Shown here in pieces: positions 45,666-54,715 of a stretch of DNA of 64,000 bases. Below the pieces are notes generated by a model. It was given only the letters and a program-made list of their open reading frames with translations, was not told the DNA's origin and made no database searches. Numbering within the stretch: the first letter of the stretch is position 1; every line of letters starts with the position of its first letter. Origin of the DNA: Ochrobactrum vermis. Its GTDB lineage: Bacteria > Pseudomonadota > Alphaproteobacteria > Rhizobiales > Rhizobiaceae. The stretch spans positions 1,987,501-2,051,500 of the forward strand of contig NZ_PCOC01000002.1 in NCBI RefSeq assembly GCF_002975205.1, written 5' to 3'. The position numbers and the translations under genes are program-made.

Positions 45666-46615
45666 GCATTTCGAGCCGAATGGCAGGCTTCGGCCATTAT
45701 GTGCCCGACCGCCGAATCGAAAATGCCGAACTGGAACAGCGTTTCGGGCTTGATGCAGGCTGGATCGAAAAGCGCACCGGCATTCGGGAAAGGCGCTGGG
45801 CAGAACCGGATGAAACGCTGACCGATATGGCGATGAAGGCCGGAGCAATGGCGCTCGACGATTCCGGTCTGCCGCACAACTCCGTGGCACTCGTCATTCT
45901 TGCCACATCGACACCCGATCATCTTCTGCCACCCTCCGCCCCGCTTCTCGCCCTCAAGCTCGGCCTGAAAAATTGCGGTGGCGTCGATCTGGCGGGTGCC
46001 TGTTCGGGGTTCCTTTATGCGCTTGTGCTGGCCGACAGCTTTGTCAAAAACTTCCGAAAACCGGTTCTTGTCGTGGCGGCCAATATATTGAGCCGCCGCA
46101 TCAATATGGCGGAACTCAACACGGCAATTCTCTTTGCCGATGCTGCCGGGGCCATCCTGCTGGCACCGTCCAGCGACCCGCGCGAAGGACTTGCTGGAGC
46201 AGCACTGACGTCTGATGGCGACAGTTATGGCCTGATAACCATTCCGGCTGGCGATACAAGAATGACCATGCCGGACGGAAAAGCCGTCTTCGCACAAGCC
46301 GTTCGCATGATGACAAGTTGCGCAACAAATGCCCTTGAACAAGCGAGCCTTACCGCCGCCGATGTGGGCCGGTTTTTTCCTCATCAGGCAAATGCGCGGA
46401 TCATCGACACAGTCTGCGACCAGTTGCAGCTGCCTGCTTCCATCGCCGCCAGAACGATTGAAACATTCGGTAATTCGTCGGCAGCCACGATTCCGCTGTC
46501 GCTGTCGCTGGCATCGCGTTCGCGCCCCTTCCAACCCGGCGAACCGCTGCTTTTAACGGCAGCTGGCGCTGGAATGCTTGCAGGCGCTGCCGTCTGGAGA
46601 ATTGGCAGCGGCTGA
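45662..46615 (+). CDS. bioZ: BioZ, FabH-like condensing enzyme of pimelate synthesis
   Basis: 317-residue thiolase-fold protein related to 3-oxoacyl-ACP synthase III. Catalytic triad: Cys in [12 protein letters not shown], His in [10 protein letters not shown] and Asn in [12 protein letters not shown]. As last gene of a bio operon it matches BioZ of Agrobacterium and Brucella, which makes a pimeloyl-ACP precursor from glutaryl-CoA and malonyl-ACP in place of BioC/BioH. The context makes this much more likely than a housekeeping FabH. Confidence 0.9.
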   Translation: MSISSRMAGFGHYVPDRRIENAELEQRFGLDAGWIEKRTGIRERRWAEPDETLTDMAMKAGAMALDDSGLPHNSVALVILATSTPDHLLPPSAPLLALKLGLKNCGGVDLAGACSGFLYALVLADSFVKNFRKPVLVVAANILSRRINMAELNTAILFADAAGAILLAPSSDPREGLAGAALTSDGDSYGLITIPAGDTRMTMPDGKAVFAQAVRMMTSCATNALEQASLTAADVGRFFPHQANARIIDTVCDQLQLPASIAARTIETFGNSSAATIPLSLSLASRSRPFQPGEPLLLTAAGAGMLAGAAVWRIGSG

Positions 46616-46622
46616 AACTCGA

Positions 46623-47942
46623 TCACGCCTCGTGCTGGTTACGATATAGCTCGTAGGCAAAACGTGCGCGAACGCCGATATCGAGAAACGGCCTTGGCGG
46701 AACAGCCGACGGCGTTCCAAGGCTCAACATATCGGATATCAGCCCGTTATCCTCACCCAGTGCCATTTCGGCAGCGAGCCTTCCGCTGATCGTGCCCTTG
46801 GCGACGCCAACAGCGTTCTGGCAAACGGCACTCCAGACATTCGCTGCAACCTTCCCGAAACCCGGCGCACCATTGCGAGACAGACAGATATAGCCAGTCC
46901 ATGTGTGTTCGACATCGACGCCGTGGAGCATCGGGAACCGCTCGTCGAAAAGGCGCTGATGATCCTGACGGATCGAAGCGCGGCGCATATCCGACTGACG
47001 CATACCAGGACAGAAATGGATATTCTGCCGGATGAGAATGCGACGATCGTTGGTATAGCGCATCGTGATGCCTGCAAAGGCGTTGGCAGGTGTGGATCCC
47101 CAAGACCCTATATTGCCAAGAACGGCTTGTTCCTTTTCGGTCAGGGGCCTGGTGAAGCTGGCATGAGCCGCAAAGTTCAAGAGTCGACCCTTCCAAAAGC
47201 CGAAACGCATCGCGAAGCCGTTAACCGCCACAATCGCCTTTGGGGCCGTTACGGTTCCGTCAGCGGTCCGCAGAACGACTTTTGCACCGAAATCCGCCTC
47301 CAGCACCGGCGACGATTCATAAAGCGTCACATTCTCCGGCAAAGTGTCACCCAATCCGCGATTGAGCGCAGCCGGATTAATCAGAACCGTACCTGGCGTA
47401 TAGATGGAGGCGGCGAAATGCGGTGTGCCGAGACGCTTCGCCGTTTCCTTGCCGTCCAGCCATTCATAAGGCTCGTTCAGCGTCTTCAGCATCTCCAGCG
47501 TCGGCTGTAAAATCTCTTCCGCACCGCGCTCCGATGAAGCTGTGTGATATTTTCCGTCTTCACTCCAGTCGCAATCAATACCATGCGTTTTAACGCTATC
47601 GCGCAAGGAACCTATACCTGCACGAGCCAACCGCAGATAGGCGTGGCCTTTTGCCAGCTCCTCCAGAGACGACCCTACATTGTGCGGGAGATCGATGGCA
47701 AAACCGGAGTTGCGCCCCGACGATCCTTCACCAAGCTGCTGCCCATCCAGCACGACGATCTTAGCATCCGGCCGCAGCTCTGCGAGACGACGGGCAGCAC
47801 CAAGTCCGGCAAAACCGGCACCGATCACAACGAAATCCGCAACGACATCACCACGCAAGGTCGGCTTTGGTGCACGCGCTGGCAGAAGTGCACTCCAGCC
47901 ATTTGTCTTGTCATCCTGCGGGAGTAGTCCGATCTTCTTCAT
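46623..47942 (-). CDS. FAD-dependent amino acid/amine oxidoreductase (DAO family)
   Basis: 439 residues. FAD-binding Rossmann motif DFVVIGAGFAGLGAARRLAE at about residues 35-55, and QQLGEGSSGRNSGFAIDLPH, typical of DadA/OrdL/PuuB-type oxidases. Such enzymes oxidise a secondary amine or D-amino acid. Convergent with bioZ (7 bases between stops) and overlapping the upstream cupin gene by four bases, so the two are a unit. Substrate unknown; a link to the dipeptide genes further right is only suggested by location. Confidence 0.82.
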   Translation of the reverse strand: MKKIGLLPQDDKTNGWSALLPARAPKPTLRGDVVADFVVIGAGFAGLGAARRLAELRPDAKIVVLDGQQLGEGSSGRNSGFAIDLPHNVGSSLEELAKGHAYLRLARAGIGSLRDSVKTHGIDCDWSEDGKYHTASSERGAEEILQPTLEMLKTLNEPYEWLDGKETAKRLGTPHFAASIYTPGTVLINPAALNRGLGDTLPENVTLYESSPVLEADFGAKVVLRTADGTVTAPKAIVAVNGFAMRFGFWKGRLLNFAAHASFTRPLTEKEQAVLGNIGSWGSTPANAFAGITMRYTNDRRILIRQNIHFCPGMRQSDMRRASIRQDHQRLFDERFPMLHGVDVEHTWTGYICLSRNGAPGFGKVAANVWSAVCQNAVGVAKGTISGRLAAEMALGEDNGLISDMLSLGTPSAVPPRPFLDIGVRARFAYELYRNQHEA

Positions 47943-48385
47943 GGTCTGCTCTCAAGCTGCTGCGCCCAGTTGGACGGATAAAGGCTGTAAAATACCAGTG
48001 CATTTTCAGCGAAATAGGTGAGTTCTGTTCCAGAAGGCAGCCAGATCGTGTCAAACTGGCCAGCTTGCAGCGTCTCCCGCTCGGTTTCAATCGAGAGCTG
48101 TCCGTCAAGCACAAGGACGAGCTCGTCGTACTTTACCTGCCAGGGAATACGAGCATTGTTGAAACGAGCGAAGCCACCCGCAAGCTTGCTTCCGTCCTCG
48201 ACGCCTGCCACTTCAACGACATTCGCCATTTCAGGAAAAGCAAAACGAGGCTGAAATTCCAAGGATGAAAACTGCATCACCCGGGGTGGTGTTTTAAGAT
48301 TGTCCGCCAATGTCTTCTCACATGTCAGGCTAACGATTTTGCCTGAACCGCTCGCATAAAGTACATAAGTGTCCACAATATGCAA
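47939..48385 (-). CDS. Cupin protein, EutQ-like
   Basis: 148 residues if read from a TTG at 48385; an ATG at 48277 would give a 112-residue protein. A single cupin barrel: PWQVKYDELVLVLDGQLSIE, ETLQAGQFDTIWLPSGTELT and FYSLYPSNW. It resembles the ethanolamine-utilisation EutQ type, but no other eut gene is near. It overlaps the FAD oxidoreductase gene. The start is uncertain and may have been affected by the nearby insertion sequence. Confidence 0.65.
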   Translation of the reverse strand: MHIVDTYVLYASGSGKIVSLTCEKTLADNLKTPPRVMQFSSLEFQPRFAFPEMANVVEVAGVEDGSKLAGGFARFNNARIPWQVKYDELVLVLDGQLSIETERETLQAGQFDTIWLPSGTELTYFAENALVFYSLYPSNWAQQLESRP

Positions 48386-48612
48386 TCTTTATGATCAAAG
48401 ATTCTGCGCTCTGATCTTCAATCCGATAAATTCAACTGTGCCACGCCATCGGCAACTACCAATTTTCTTTTATTATCAATTAATTAGAACAGCGAAGCTT
48501 TCTACGACGACTTTTCGTCAACGAAGAAAGAGCTGGCTCGGGAAATTTGAACAGGGGGGATAAGTGGAATTTCTGCCTGACTTCGGCTTAGATGCCGTGA
48601 ACAGGAGATACC

Positions 48613-48924
48613 ATGACGAGACGACCGCGCCGGAACCATAGCCCGGCTTTCAAGGCAAAAGTGGCGCTCGCCGCCATTCGAGGCGAGCAGACGCTGGTGG
48701 AACTGTCCCAACAGTTTGACGTGCACGCCAACCAGATCAAGCAATGGAAAGACCAGCTCCTTGAGGGGGCGACAGGCGTTTTCGGCGATGAAGCGAAGGC
48801 GGAACCGACGGGTCCAACCGTCGATGTCAAAACGCTGCACGCCAAGATCGGGGAGCTGACGCTGGAGAATGATTTTTTAGCCGGAGCGCTCGGCAAGGCG
48901 GGATTGCTGAGCGGAAAGAAATGA
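48613..48924 (+). CDS. IS3-family transposase OrfA
   Basis: 103 residues. Helix-turn-helix of the IS3/IS911 OrfA type (NHSPAFKAKVALAAIRGEQT, then LVELSQQFDVHANQIKQWKD) and a C-terminal leucine-zipper-like coiled coil (KTLHAKIGELTLENDFL). Ends in GGAAAGAAATGA, where the stop overlaps the orfB ATG; an A-rich site for a -1 shift to the OrfAB fusion is present. Confidence 0.93.
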   Translation: MTRRPRRNHSPAFKAKVALAAIRGEQTLVELSQQFDVHANQIKQWKDQLLEGATGVFGDEAKAEPTGPTVDVKTLHAKIGELTLENDFLAGALGKAGLLSGKK

Positions 48925-49751
48925 TCGACCGCGAGCACAAGCTGTCCGTCGTGCGTCAGGCGAAGCTTCTCGGCTTCAGCCGTGGCAGTGTCTATTATTC
49001 GCCGCGTCCGGTGTCTGACGGCGATCTGGCTCTGATGCGCCGGATCGACGAGTTGCATCTCGAATACCCGTTTGCCGGAAGCCGGATGTTGCAAGGGCTC
49101 TTGAGGGGAGAAGGGTTACAAACCGGTCGACTGCACGTCGCCACGCTGATGAAGAAGATGGGCATCGAGGCGATCTACCGTCGCCCGAACACGTCGAAAC
49201 CGGCACCTGGGCACAAAATCTATCCCTACCTCCTGCGCAAGCTGGCGGTTACCAGACCCAATCAGGTTTGGGCGATGGACCTGACCTATGTTCCGATGGC
49301 TCGCGGATTTGTCTATCTCTGCGCCGTTGTGGACTGGTTCAGCCGGAAGGTTCTGTCGTGGCGACTGTCGATCACGATGGAGGCAGCCTTCTGCATCGAA
49401 GCAGTCGAGGAAGCGCTGGCCCGTTATGGCAGACCCGACATATTCAATACCGATCAGGGCTCGCAGTTCACCTCGATGGACTTCACGACGGTGCTGAAGA
49501 AGGCGGAAATCGCCATCTCGATGGATGGCAAGGGTGCGTGGCGAGACAACGTCTTCGTCGAGCGGCTCTGGCGTTCGATCAAATACGAGGAAGTCTACCT
49601 CCACGCCTATAAAACAGTGTCCGAGGCCCGCGCTGGCATCGGCCGCTATCTGACCTTTTACAATAGCCGACGCCCACATTCATCCCTTGACCGGCAGACA
49701 CCGGATCAGGCCTACTTCAACGCGCTGGCACCAATGATGGTGGCGGCATAA
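48921..49751 (+). CDS. IS3-family transposase OrfB (DDE integrase)
   Basis: 276 residues, rve integrase core. The DDE triad is in NQVWAMDLTYVPM, PDIFNTDQGSQFTS and DNVFVERLWRSIKYEEVYL. N-terminal HTH_21 segment LGFSRGSVYYSPR. No stop or frameshift, so the element may be active. Confidence 0.95.
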   Translation: MIDREHKLSVVRQAKLLGFSRGSVYYSPRPVSDGDLALMRRIDELHLEYPFAGSRMLQGLLRGEGLQTGRLHVATLMKKMGIEAIYRRPNTSKPAPGHKIYPYLLRKLAVTRPNQVWAMDLTYVPMARGFVYLCAVVDWFSRKVLSWRLSITMEAAFCIEAVEEALARYGRPDIFNTDQGSQFTSMDFTTVLKKAEIAISMDGKGAWRDNVFVERLWRSIKYEEVYLHAYKTVSEARAGIGRYLTFYNSRRPHSSLDRQTPDQAYFNALAPMMVAA

Positions 49752-49846
49752 TCGAGGCGGAAATCCACTTAGCGAAACGCCCGAAACTGTTCAGACAAAC
49801 CGAGCCACCTCTGAAAGCGTATTCATTTCTGTCTATAAATGGGATA

Positions 49847-50509
49847 TCAAGACACGACGTCGGGATGATCATCCTGACGCTTTGCCGCCGCCTTCTCAAG
49901 AACAGCCATGTCATCCGGCGTTGGCTCAATCCCGGAAAAGGTTTTGAGATAGTCTTTTACCCTGCCCATTCGCATGGGAAGCGTCTCCTTCATCTGCAGC
50001 GTAAAGTGGCCGATCTGCGTGAAGTAAAGCACCCTGGCGCGCGTGCTCGCCTCATCTTCCGGATAGCCGAAACGCGCAAACATGCGTGTGAGAGCCTCCA
50101 TGCGCTGGCGGTCTGACTCTTCAACGACCGAACGAATACGTGGCTCGTGACGCCCCCAGAAACGCACGGCAACATCAAGATCGGGCTCGAAGAGATTGTC
50201 ATCAATCCAGCATTCGAACACATTGCAGACCGCCTTGTTGATCGTTGGCGCGGGCCGCATGGCGCGCTCGATAATTGGCCCGGTATTCTTGCTCAACCAG
50301 TGATCCAGCAACTGATCCTGCAAGTCCTGAATGCTTTCGAAAAACCAATAGAAGCTTGAGCGAGAAACACGTAGTTTTTTCGCCATCACCTGGATTTTGA
50401 CTTGATCGATGCCTTCGCCGATCAACGTTTCCTTGGCCAGATTAAGCCAATCTTCCTTGGTGGAGCGACCACCGCCAGCTACCTCCAAGGAATTATCCAC
50501 GTGGTTCAT
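49847..50509 (-). CDS. TetR-family transcriptional regulator
   Basis: 220 residues from the ATG at 50509; the longer frame from 50575 runs into repeat-like DNA. N-terminal helix-turn-helix: IDQVKIQVMAKKLRVSRSSF, then YWFFESIQDLQDQLL. C-terminal ligand domain of unknown specificity. It lies downstream of the M19 dipeptidase gene on the same strand and may control the peptide genes around it. Confidence 0.85.
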   Translation of the reverse strand: MNHVDNSLEVAGGGRSTKEDWLNLAKETLIGEGIDQVKIQVMAKKLRVSRSSFYWFFESIQDLQDQLLDHWLSKNTGPIIERAMRPAPTINKAVCNVFECWIDDNLFEPDLDVAVRFWGRHEPRIRSVVEESDRQRMEALTRMFARFGYPEDEASTRARVLYFTQIGHFTLQMKETLPMRMGRVKDYLKTFSGIEPTPDDMAVLEKAAAKRQDDHPDVVS

Positions 50510-50544
50510 CGTTTCAACTCTCCACTGCTGGCTGCAACTGTTCG

Positions 50545-50592
50545 TTTTAACGCGCACCCTGTTCCGAACAACCATACTTTTCGGGATGCGCT
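50545..50592. repeat. Degenerate dispersed repeat upstream of the TetR gene
   Basis: ACGCGCACCCTGTTCCGAAC followed by CTTTTCGGGATGCGCTCC resembles the palindromic repeats at 17706-17764 and 59985-60034. The arms GCGCA/TGCGC and CCGAA/TTCGG still pair. Confidence 0.5.
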
Positions 50593-50666
50593 CCCAAATA
50601 TCGTACGCACATTTCTTGCACTATACGAGAAACAGTAAATGGTTTCACACGCCTGTCTTATATTTT

Positions 50667-51680
50667 TCATTTCCATATTTCCGAAGCAAGCCGCATGTAG
50701 TTTTCACCCATAACGTCTCTTACAATGCCTTCGGGATGGCCGCGTCGCAAAAGTATTTCAGCGATTTGGATCATACTGGACGGTGGCGCATATTCTGTTT
50801 TCATGGAGCCGTAATTGGCACTCTTGGGCCAATATTCAGGATGAGCGGCGCGAATGATTTCGACATTTGGTATATTTGTATCGGGAAAGAAATAGTCGAG
50901 ACCAATACCTACATGGCGGGGCCCGACGAGGTCTATGACATAGTCTATATGGTCCGCAATACGTTCTGGCGACGCATGATCACCTCCCAGAAAACGGTTC
51001 AAACCAACAATGCTGACAATGCCACCCGTGCGTGCGCAAGCGCGAATCTGATCATCGTTGATGTTCCGCTCATGATCGCACAAGACGCGAGGATTGGAAT
51101 GAGAGAAGATAACCGGCTTGTCCGTATAGGCCATTACATCCATTGTCGTTTGGTAGCCTGTATGGGAGAGATCAACGAAAATGCCGAGCCGGTTCATTTC
51201 GTCGATCGCTGCCCGACCAAAAGCAGTCAGCCCACAAGGCTCATCATGGCAGCCACCGCCAGCCAGATTGTTCCTGTTATAAGCGAAAAGCATCTGCCGT
51301 ACACCGAGCGCGTGATAGAATTCGATCATATCAAGCCGCCCGTTGAGTGCATTCATACCCTCAATGTCAAAGGTGATTGCCATCCGTCCCTGGCGTTTTG
51401 CGTCACGGATATGCTCTGCAGATGTTGCGAGCAGATAGTGTTCAGGGCGCGCCAGAAACCATTTACGGAAGGAGGAGAGGGTTTTGACCGTGTCATACCA
51501 TGACATCACATCGAAACCCACATTAACGGACAGGTAACTAATACCCGCGCGACGCCAAAGGTCGAGATTATTGAGTGTTGCATCGGCATCCGGCATAAAT
51601 CCGGAATGCGAATCCCACACGATCATATCAGCGTAGAGGAGTCCGACCTCTCCACAGACCTGCGCCTCGTTTGCTTTCAA
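50667..51680 (-). CDS. Membrane-dipeptidase family protein (peptidase M19)
   Basis: 337 residues, metal-dependent TIM-barrel peptidase related to renal dipeptidase. Metal ligands in VWDSHSGFM (the usual DxH is DSH here), ITFDIEGMNAL, IFVDLSHTGYQTT and IFSHSNPR; YVIDLVGPRHVGIGLDYFF near the end. No signal peptide, so probably cytoplasmic. M19 enzymes cleave dipeptides, including some with D-residues. Divergent from the dipeptide transporter operon. Confidence 0.9.
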   Translation of the reverse strand: MKANEAQVCGEVGLLYADMIVWDSHSGFMPDADATLNNLDLWRRAGISYLSVNVGFDVMSWYDTVKTLSSFRKWFLARPEHYLLATSAEHIRDAKRQGRMAITFDIEGMNALNGRLDMIEFYHALGVRQMLFAYNRNNLAGGGCHDEPCGLTAFGRAAIDEMNRLGIFVDLSHTGYQTTMDVMAYTDKPVIFSHSNPRVLCDHERNINDDQIRACARTGGIVSIVGLNRFLGGDHASPERIADHIDYVIDLVGPRHVGIGLDYFFPDTNIPNVEIIRAAHPEYWPKSANYGSMKTEYAPPSSMIQIAEILLRRGHPEGIVRDVMGENYMRLASEIWK

Positions 51681-52104
51681 TTTACCCTCCCTAAGCCAGA
51701 TCTGATGATAATTTCATTTAACGTATGGGGCATACTGCGTCCATACATAAATGTATGCAATCCCCTTCGCTTGAACAGCAGAGGATTCTGCGAGACCCCC
51801 TTTGCTGGAAAATCTAGGTATTACTTATTAACATCATGAAATTGTTATATTTATTTTTGTTTGCATTAGCGCATGAAAATGATGCGCCAGATCCAACCCT
51901 AATAGAAGCAGAGCTTCTTTCCACATTATGCTGGTTCTCAACTGGACATAAGTGAACATATGTGTTTAGGTCAATCAACGACCATCAAGAAAATGGGAAC
52001 AGCAATTCCGCCAGAAATCGAGCTTTCCAAAATCCGGCCTCGCACCTTCGGGCGGGTCTCGATATGGCAGTTCGTGATCTGGTTTGTTGCACGGGGAGAA
52101 GGCA
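51681..52104. promoter_or_regulatory. Divergent AT-rich control region of the peptide genes
   Basis: 424 bases with no convincing gene. Near the M19 gene are GTATG-GGG-CATAC (51723-51735) and CATACAT-AA-ATGTATG (51742-51757), two inverted repeats with the same half-site; these look like binding sites of one dimeric regulator, perhaps the nearby TetR protein. The stretch 51830-51900 is strongly AT-rich. GGGGAGAA at 52094-52101 is the ribosome site of the binding-protein gene. Confidence 0.5.
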
Positions 52105-53688
52105 ATGGACGACAATTTTGACAACCGCTCGCTGCTATCAGGTGGCTTCAGCCGACGTAAATTTCTGAAGGCCTCGGTAACGGCGGGCGTCGGATTGACG
52201 TTCGGGCAATGGCAAGCTGGAACAGCTTTGGCGGATGAAACGCCTAAGCGCGGCGGACACCTTAAGATCGGACTGAGCGGCGGAGCATCAACAGACTCGC
52301 TCGATCCTGCGACATACATCAGTTCGTTCGCTCTCTGTCTCTCGCGCAGCTGGGGGGATACGCTCGTTCAGACAGATCCGAAAACGGGTGCAGCACTGCC
52401 CAATCTCGCCGAAAGCTGGGTATCTTCGCCGGATTCCCAAACCTGGACATTCAAAATCCGCAAGAATGTAAAATTTCATGACGGATCGCTCCTGACTGCC
52501 GAGGATGCCGCGCAAACTTTGCGCCGTCATAGTGATAAAAAGTCGCGTTCCGGTGCTCTCGGCTTTCTATCATCGCTGGAGAACATCAGCGTAAAGGACG
52601 GAGATCTGGTTCTCAAGCTGAATGAGCCTAACATCGATCTGCCGCTGATCCTCAATGCCTATCATCTCGTTGTGCAGCCTGGTGGTGGCATCGATAACCC
52701 GGCAGCAGGCATCGGCACCGGTCCTTACAGGATCGCGAGTTTCCAACCGGGTGTCCGCGTTCTTCTGGAGCGCAACAAGGACGGCTGGCGCGATGACCGC
52801 GGCTATGTCGACAGTGTTGAATTGCTGGTCATCAATGATGTGACCGCGCGAACGGCTGCCCTTACTTCCGGGCAGGTTCATCTTATAAATCAATTAAGTG
52901 CGAAGACCGTTCCGCTTTTAAAGCGGGTACCAAACGTTGAAATCGTGAATGTGCCGGGACGCGGTCATGTCACCTTTCCAATGCGCTGCGACACCGGACC
53001 GTTTACCAATCCTGACCTTCGCATGGCGATGAAATATGCCATTGATCGCGAGCAGATGCTGCGCAACGCGTTTGGCGGCTTCGGCACGATCGGCAATGAT
53101 TTCCCGATCAATACTACCTATCCGAATTTTCCTGCTGATATCGAGCAGCGCGCCTACGATCCGGACAAGGCCGCTTTCCATTTCAAGAAGGCCAATTATG
53201 ACGGCCCTATCGTTCTGCAGGCTTCAAATGCCGTCTTTGCCGGTGCCGTCGATGCGGCAATTCTGTTGCAGGCGAGCGCTAAAGCTGCCGGTATTCAGGT
53301 CGACGTCAAGCGCGAACCGGAGGACGGCTACTGGACGAATGTGTGGCGTGTCGCGCCTTTCTGTATGTCGTATTACGGCAGCCGCCTGACACAGGACTTG
53401 ATGTATTCGACCGAAAATCTTTCAACGGCCGCAACGAATGAGACCTATTTCAACAGTCCTCAACTCGACGGGATTTTGAAGAGCGCTCGCGCTGAAAAGG
53501 ACGAAGACAAGCGTAAGACGCTTTATCAGGACGCCGCCGTGATCGTCCGCGACCAGGGTGGCTCGCTGATCCCTATCTTCAACAACTATATCAGCGCGAA
53601 GCTCAACTCTGTGAAAGGATATGTCGAAGATGTCGGCAATGACCTTTCAAACGGTTACGTCACCTCACGCGTCTGGCTAGAGTCCTGA
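52105..53688 (+). CDS. Dipeptide-type ABC transporter, Tat-exported substrate-binding protein
   Basis: 527 residues from the ATG at 52105. SBP family 5 (DppA/OppA): SLDPATYISSFALCLSRSWG, PNLAESWVSSPDSQTWTFKI, RKNVKFHDGSLLTAEDA. The signal is of twin-arginine type, GFSRRKFLKASVTAGVGL, less usual than Sec for this family. Binds short peptides in the periplasm. Heads an operon with two permeases, a double ATPase and an M20 peptidase. Confidence 0.92.
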   Translation: MDDNFDNRSLLSGGFSRRKFLKASVTAGVGLTFGQWQAGTALADETPKRGGHLKIGLSGGASTDSLDPATYISSFALCLSRSWGDTLVQTDPKTGAALPNLAESWVSSPDSQTWTFKIRKNVKFHDGSLLTAEDAAQTLRRHSDKKSRSGALGFLSSLENISVKDGDLVLKLNEPNIDLPLILNAYHLVVQPGGGIDNPAAGIGTGPYRIASFQPGVRVLLERNKDGWRDDRGYVDSVELLVINDVTARTAALTSGQVHLINQLSAKTVPLLKRVPNVEIVNVPGRGHVTFPMRCDTGPFTNPDLRMAMKYAIDREQMLRNAFGGFGTIGNDFPINTTYPNFPADIEQRAYDPDKAAFHFKKANYDGPIVLQASNAVFAGAVDAAILLQASAKAAGIQVDVKREPEDGYWTNVWRVAPFCMSYYGSRLTQDLMYSTENLSTAATNETYFNSPQLDGILKSARAEKDEDKRKTLYQDAAVIVRDQGGSLIPIFNNYISAKLNSVKGYVEDVGNDLSNGYVTSRVWLES

Positions 53689-53710
53689 TTGCAAGGGAGC
53701 GGACGCAGCA

Positions 53711-54715
53711 ATGAGCGTGTTGGCAAACAAGACAAACATCATAGGAAGATGGCTTAGCGGCAGCTCGATCGGAACACTGATCGCGCGCCGTCTCGGTCTG
53801 AGCGTCGTGCTTCTATTCTGCACGACGCTGCTGATCTTCGCAGGCGTCGAGGCCTTGCCCGGCGATTTTGCCTCCACCTATCTGGGGCAATCTGCGACAC
53901 CACAGGCCGTCGCCAATATCCGCCACGATCTCGGCCTCGACCGTTCGGCTGGCGAGCGTTATGTCGCCTGGCTCTCGGGCATCACACATGGCGATCTTGG
54001 CACATCATGGGCAAACCGCAATTCGGTCGCCGAGCAACTGGGCAAGCGCTTAGCGAACTCCCTATTCCTTGCCGGGGTCGCCGGCGCCATCGCCATACCA
54101 CTTGCCATTTTGCTCGGCATGATCTGCGTCCTTCATCGCAATCGCCTGACAGACCGTCTTATCGGCGTTGGGGCACTCGCCGCAATCTCGTTACCGGAAT
54201 TCTTCGTCGGCTATCTGATGATCCAGTATTTTGCCGTGCAACTCGGTTGGGCAATCTTTCCGGCCACAGTCTATGACGGCATGCCGTTTCTGCAACGCCT
54301 GTCGGTCGTCGCCCTTCCGGTTGCAACACTGGTGATCGTCGTCCTCGCCCATATGATGCGCATGACACGTTCGGCAATTCTCAACGTGATGTCCGCACCC
54401 TATATCGAAACGGCTGAACTGAAAGGGCTCTCGGCATTGCGTGTCATCGCATCACATGCCGCTCCCAATGCCGTCGCCCCTATCGTCACGGTGGTCGCCC
54501 TCAATCTGGCCGCGCTCATTGTTGGCGTTGTGGTTGTGGAGGTCGTGTTCGTTTATCCCGGCATCGGGCAGTATATGGTCGATGCCGTTACGGTGCGCGA
54601 CATGCCTGTCGTTCAGGCTTGCGGCCTCGTTTTTGCAGCGATCTATATCGTGCTCAATACGATTGCCGATATTGTTTCTCTGCTGGCCAATCCTCGCCTG
54701 AGGCATCCGCGATGA
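53711..54715 (+). CDS. Dipeptide-type ABC transporter, permease (DppB type)
   Basis: 334 residues with six membrane segments. LARRLGLSVVLLFCTTLLIF-like first segment and the cytoplasmic loop ETAELKGLSALRVIASHAAP carrying the EAA motif. GGGAGCGG precedes the ATG by eight bases. Stop overlaps the next start (ATGA). Confidence 0.92.
   Translation: MSVLANKTNIIGRWLSGSSIGTLIARRLGLSVVLLFCTTLLIFAGVEALPGDFASTYLGQSATPQAVANIRHDLGLDRSAGERYVAWLSGITHGDLGTSWANRNSVAEQLGKRLANSLFLAGVAGAIAIPLAILLGMICVLHRNRLTDRLIGVGALAAISLPEFFVGYLMIQYFAVQLGWAIFPATVYDGMPFLQRLSVVALPVATLVIVVLAHMMRMTRSAILNVMSAPYIETAELKGLSALRVIASHAAPNAVAPIVTVVALNLAALIVGVVVVEVVFVYPGIGQYMVDAVTVRDMPVVQACGLVFAAIYIVLNTIADIVSLLANPRLRHPR

Larger units (their letters stand above)
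48534..49807 (+). mobile_element. IS3-family insertion sequence, apparently complete
   Basis: 1274 bases with two overlapping transposase frames. The ends read TGGCTCGG (48534-48541) and CCGAGCCA (49800-49807), exact inverted repeats. Further matches lie inside: TGAACAG (48548-48554) against CTGTTCA (49787-49793), and AAGTGGA on both sides. Flanking bases show no clear 3-4 base target duplication (AGC left, CCT right). It sits between the cupin and TetR genes. Confidence 0.85.

Noticed and set aside
45662..46615. Housekeeping fabH
   Set aside because: The triad fits FabH too, but the gene is translationally coupled to bioA at the end of the bio operon, which is the place of bioZ.
50409..51503. 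364-codon plus-strand frame
   Set aside because: It is antisense to the M19 dipeptidase, whose metal-binding motifs are intact.
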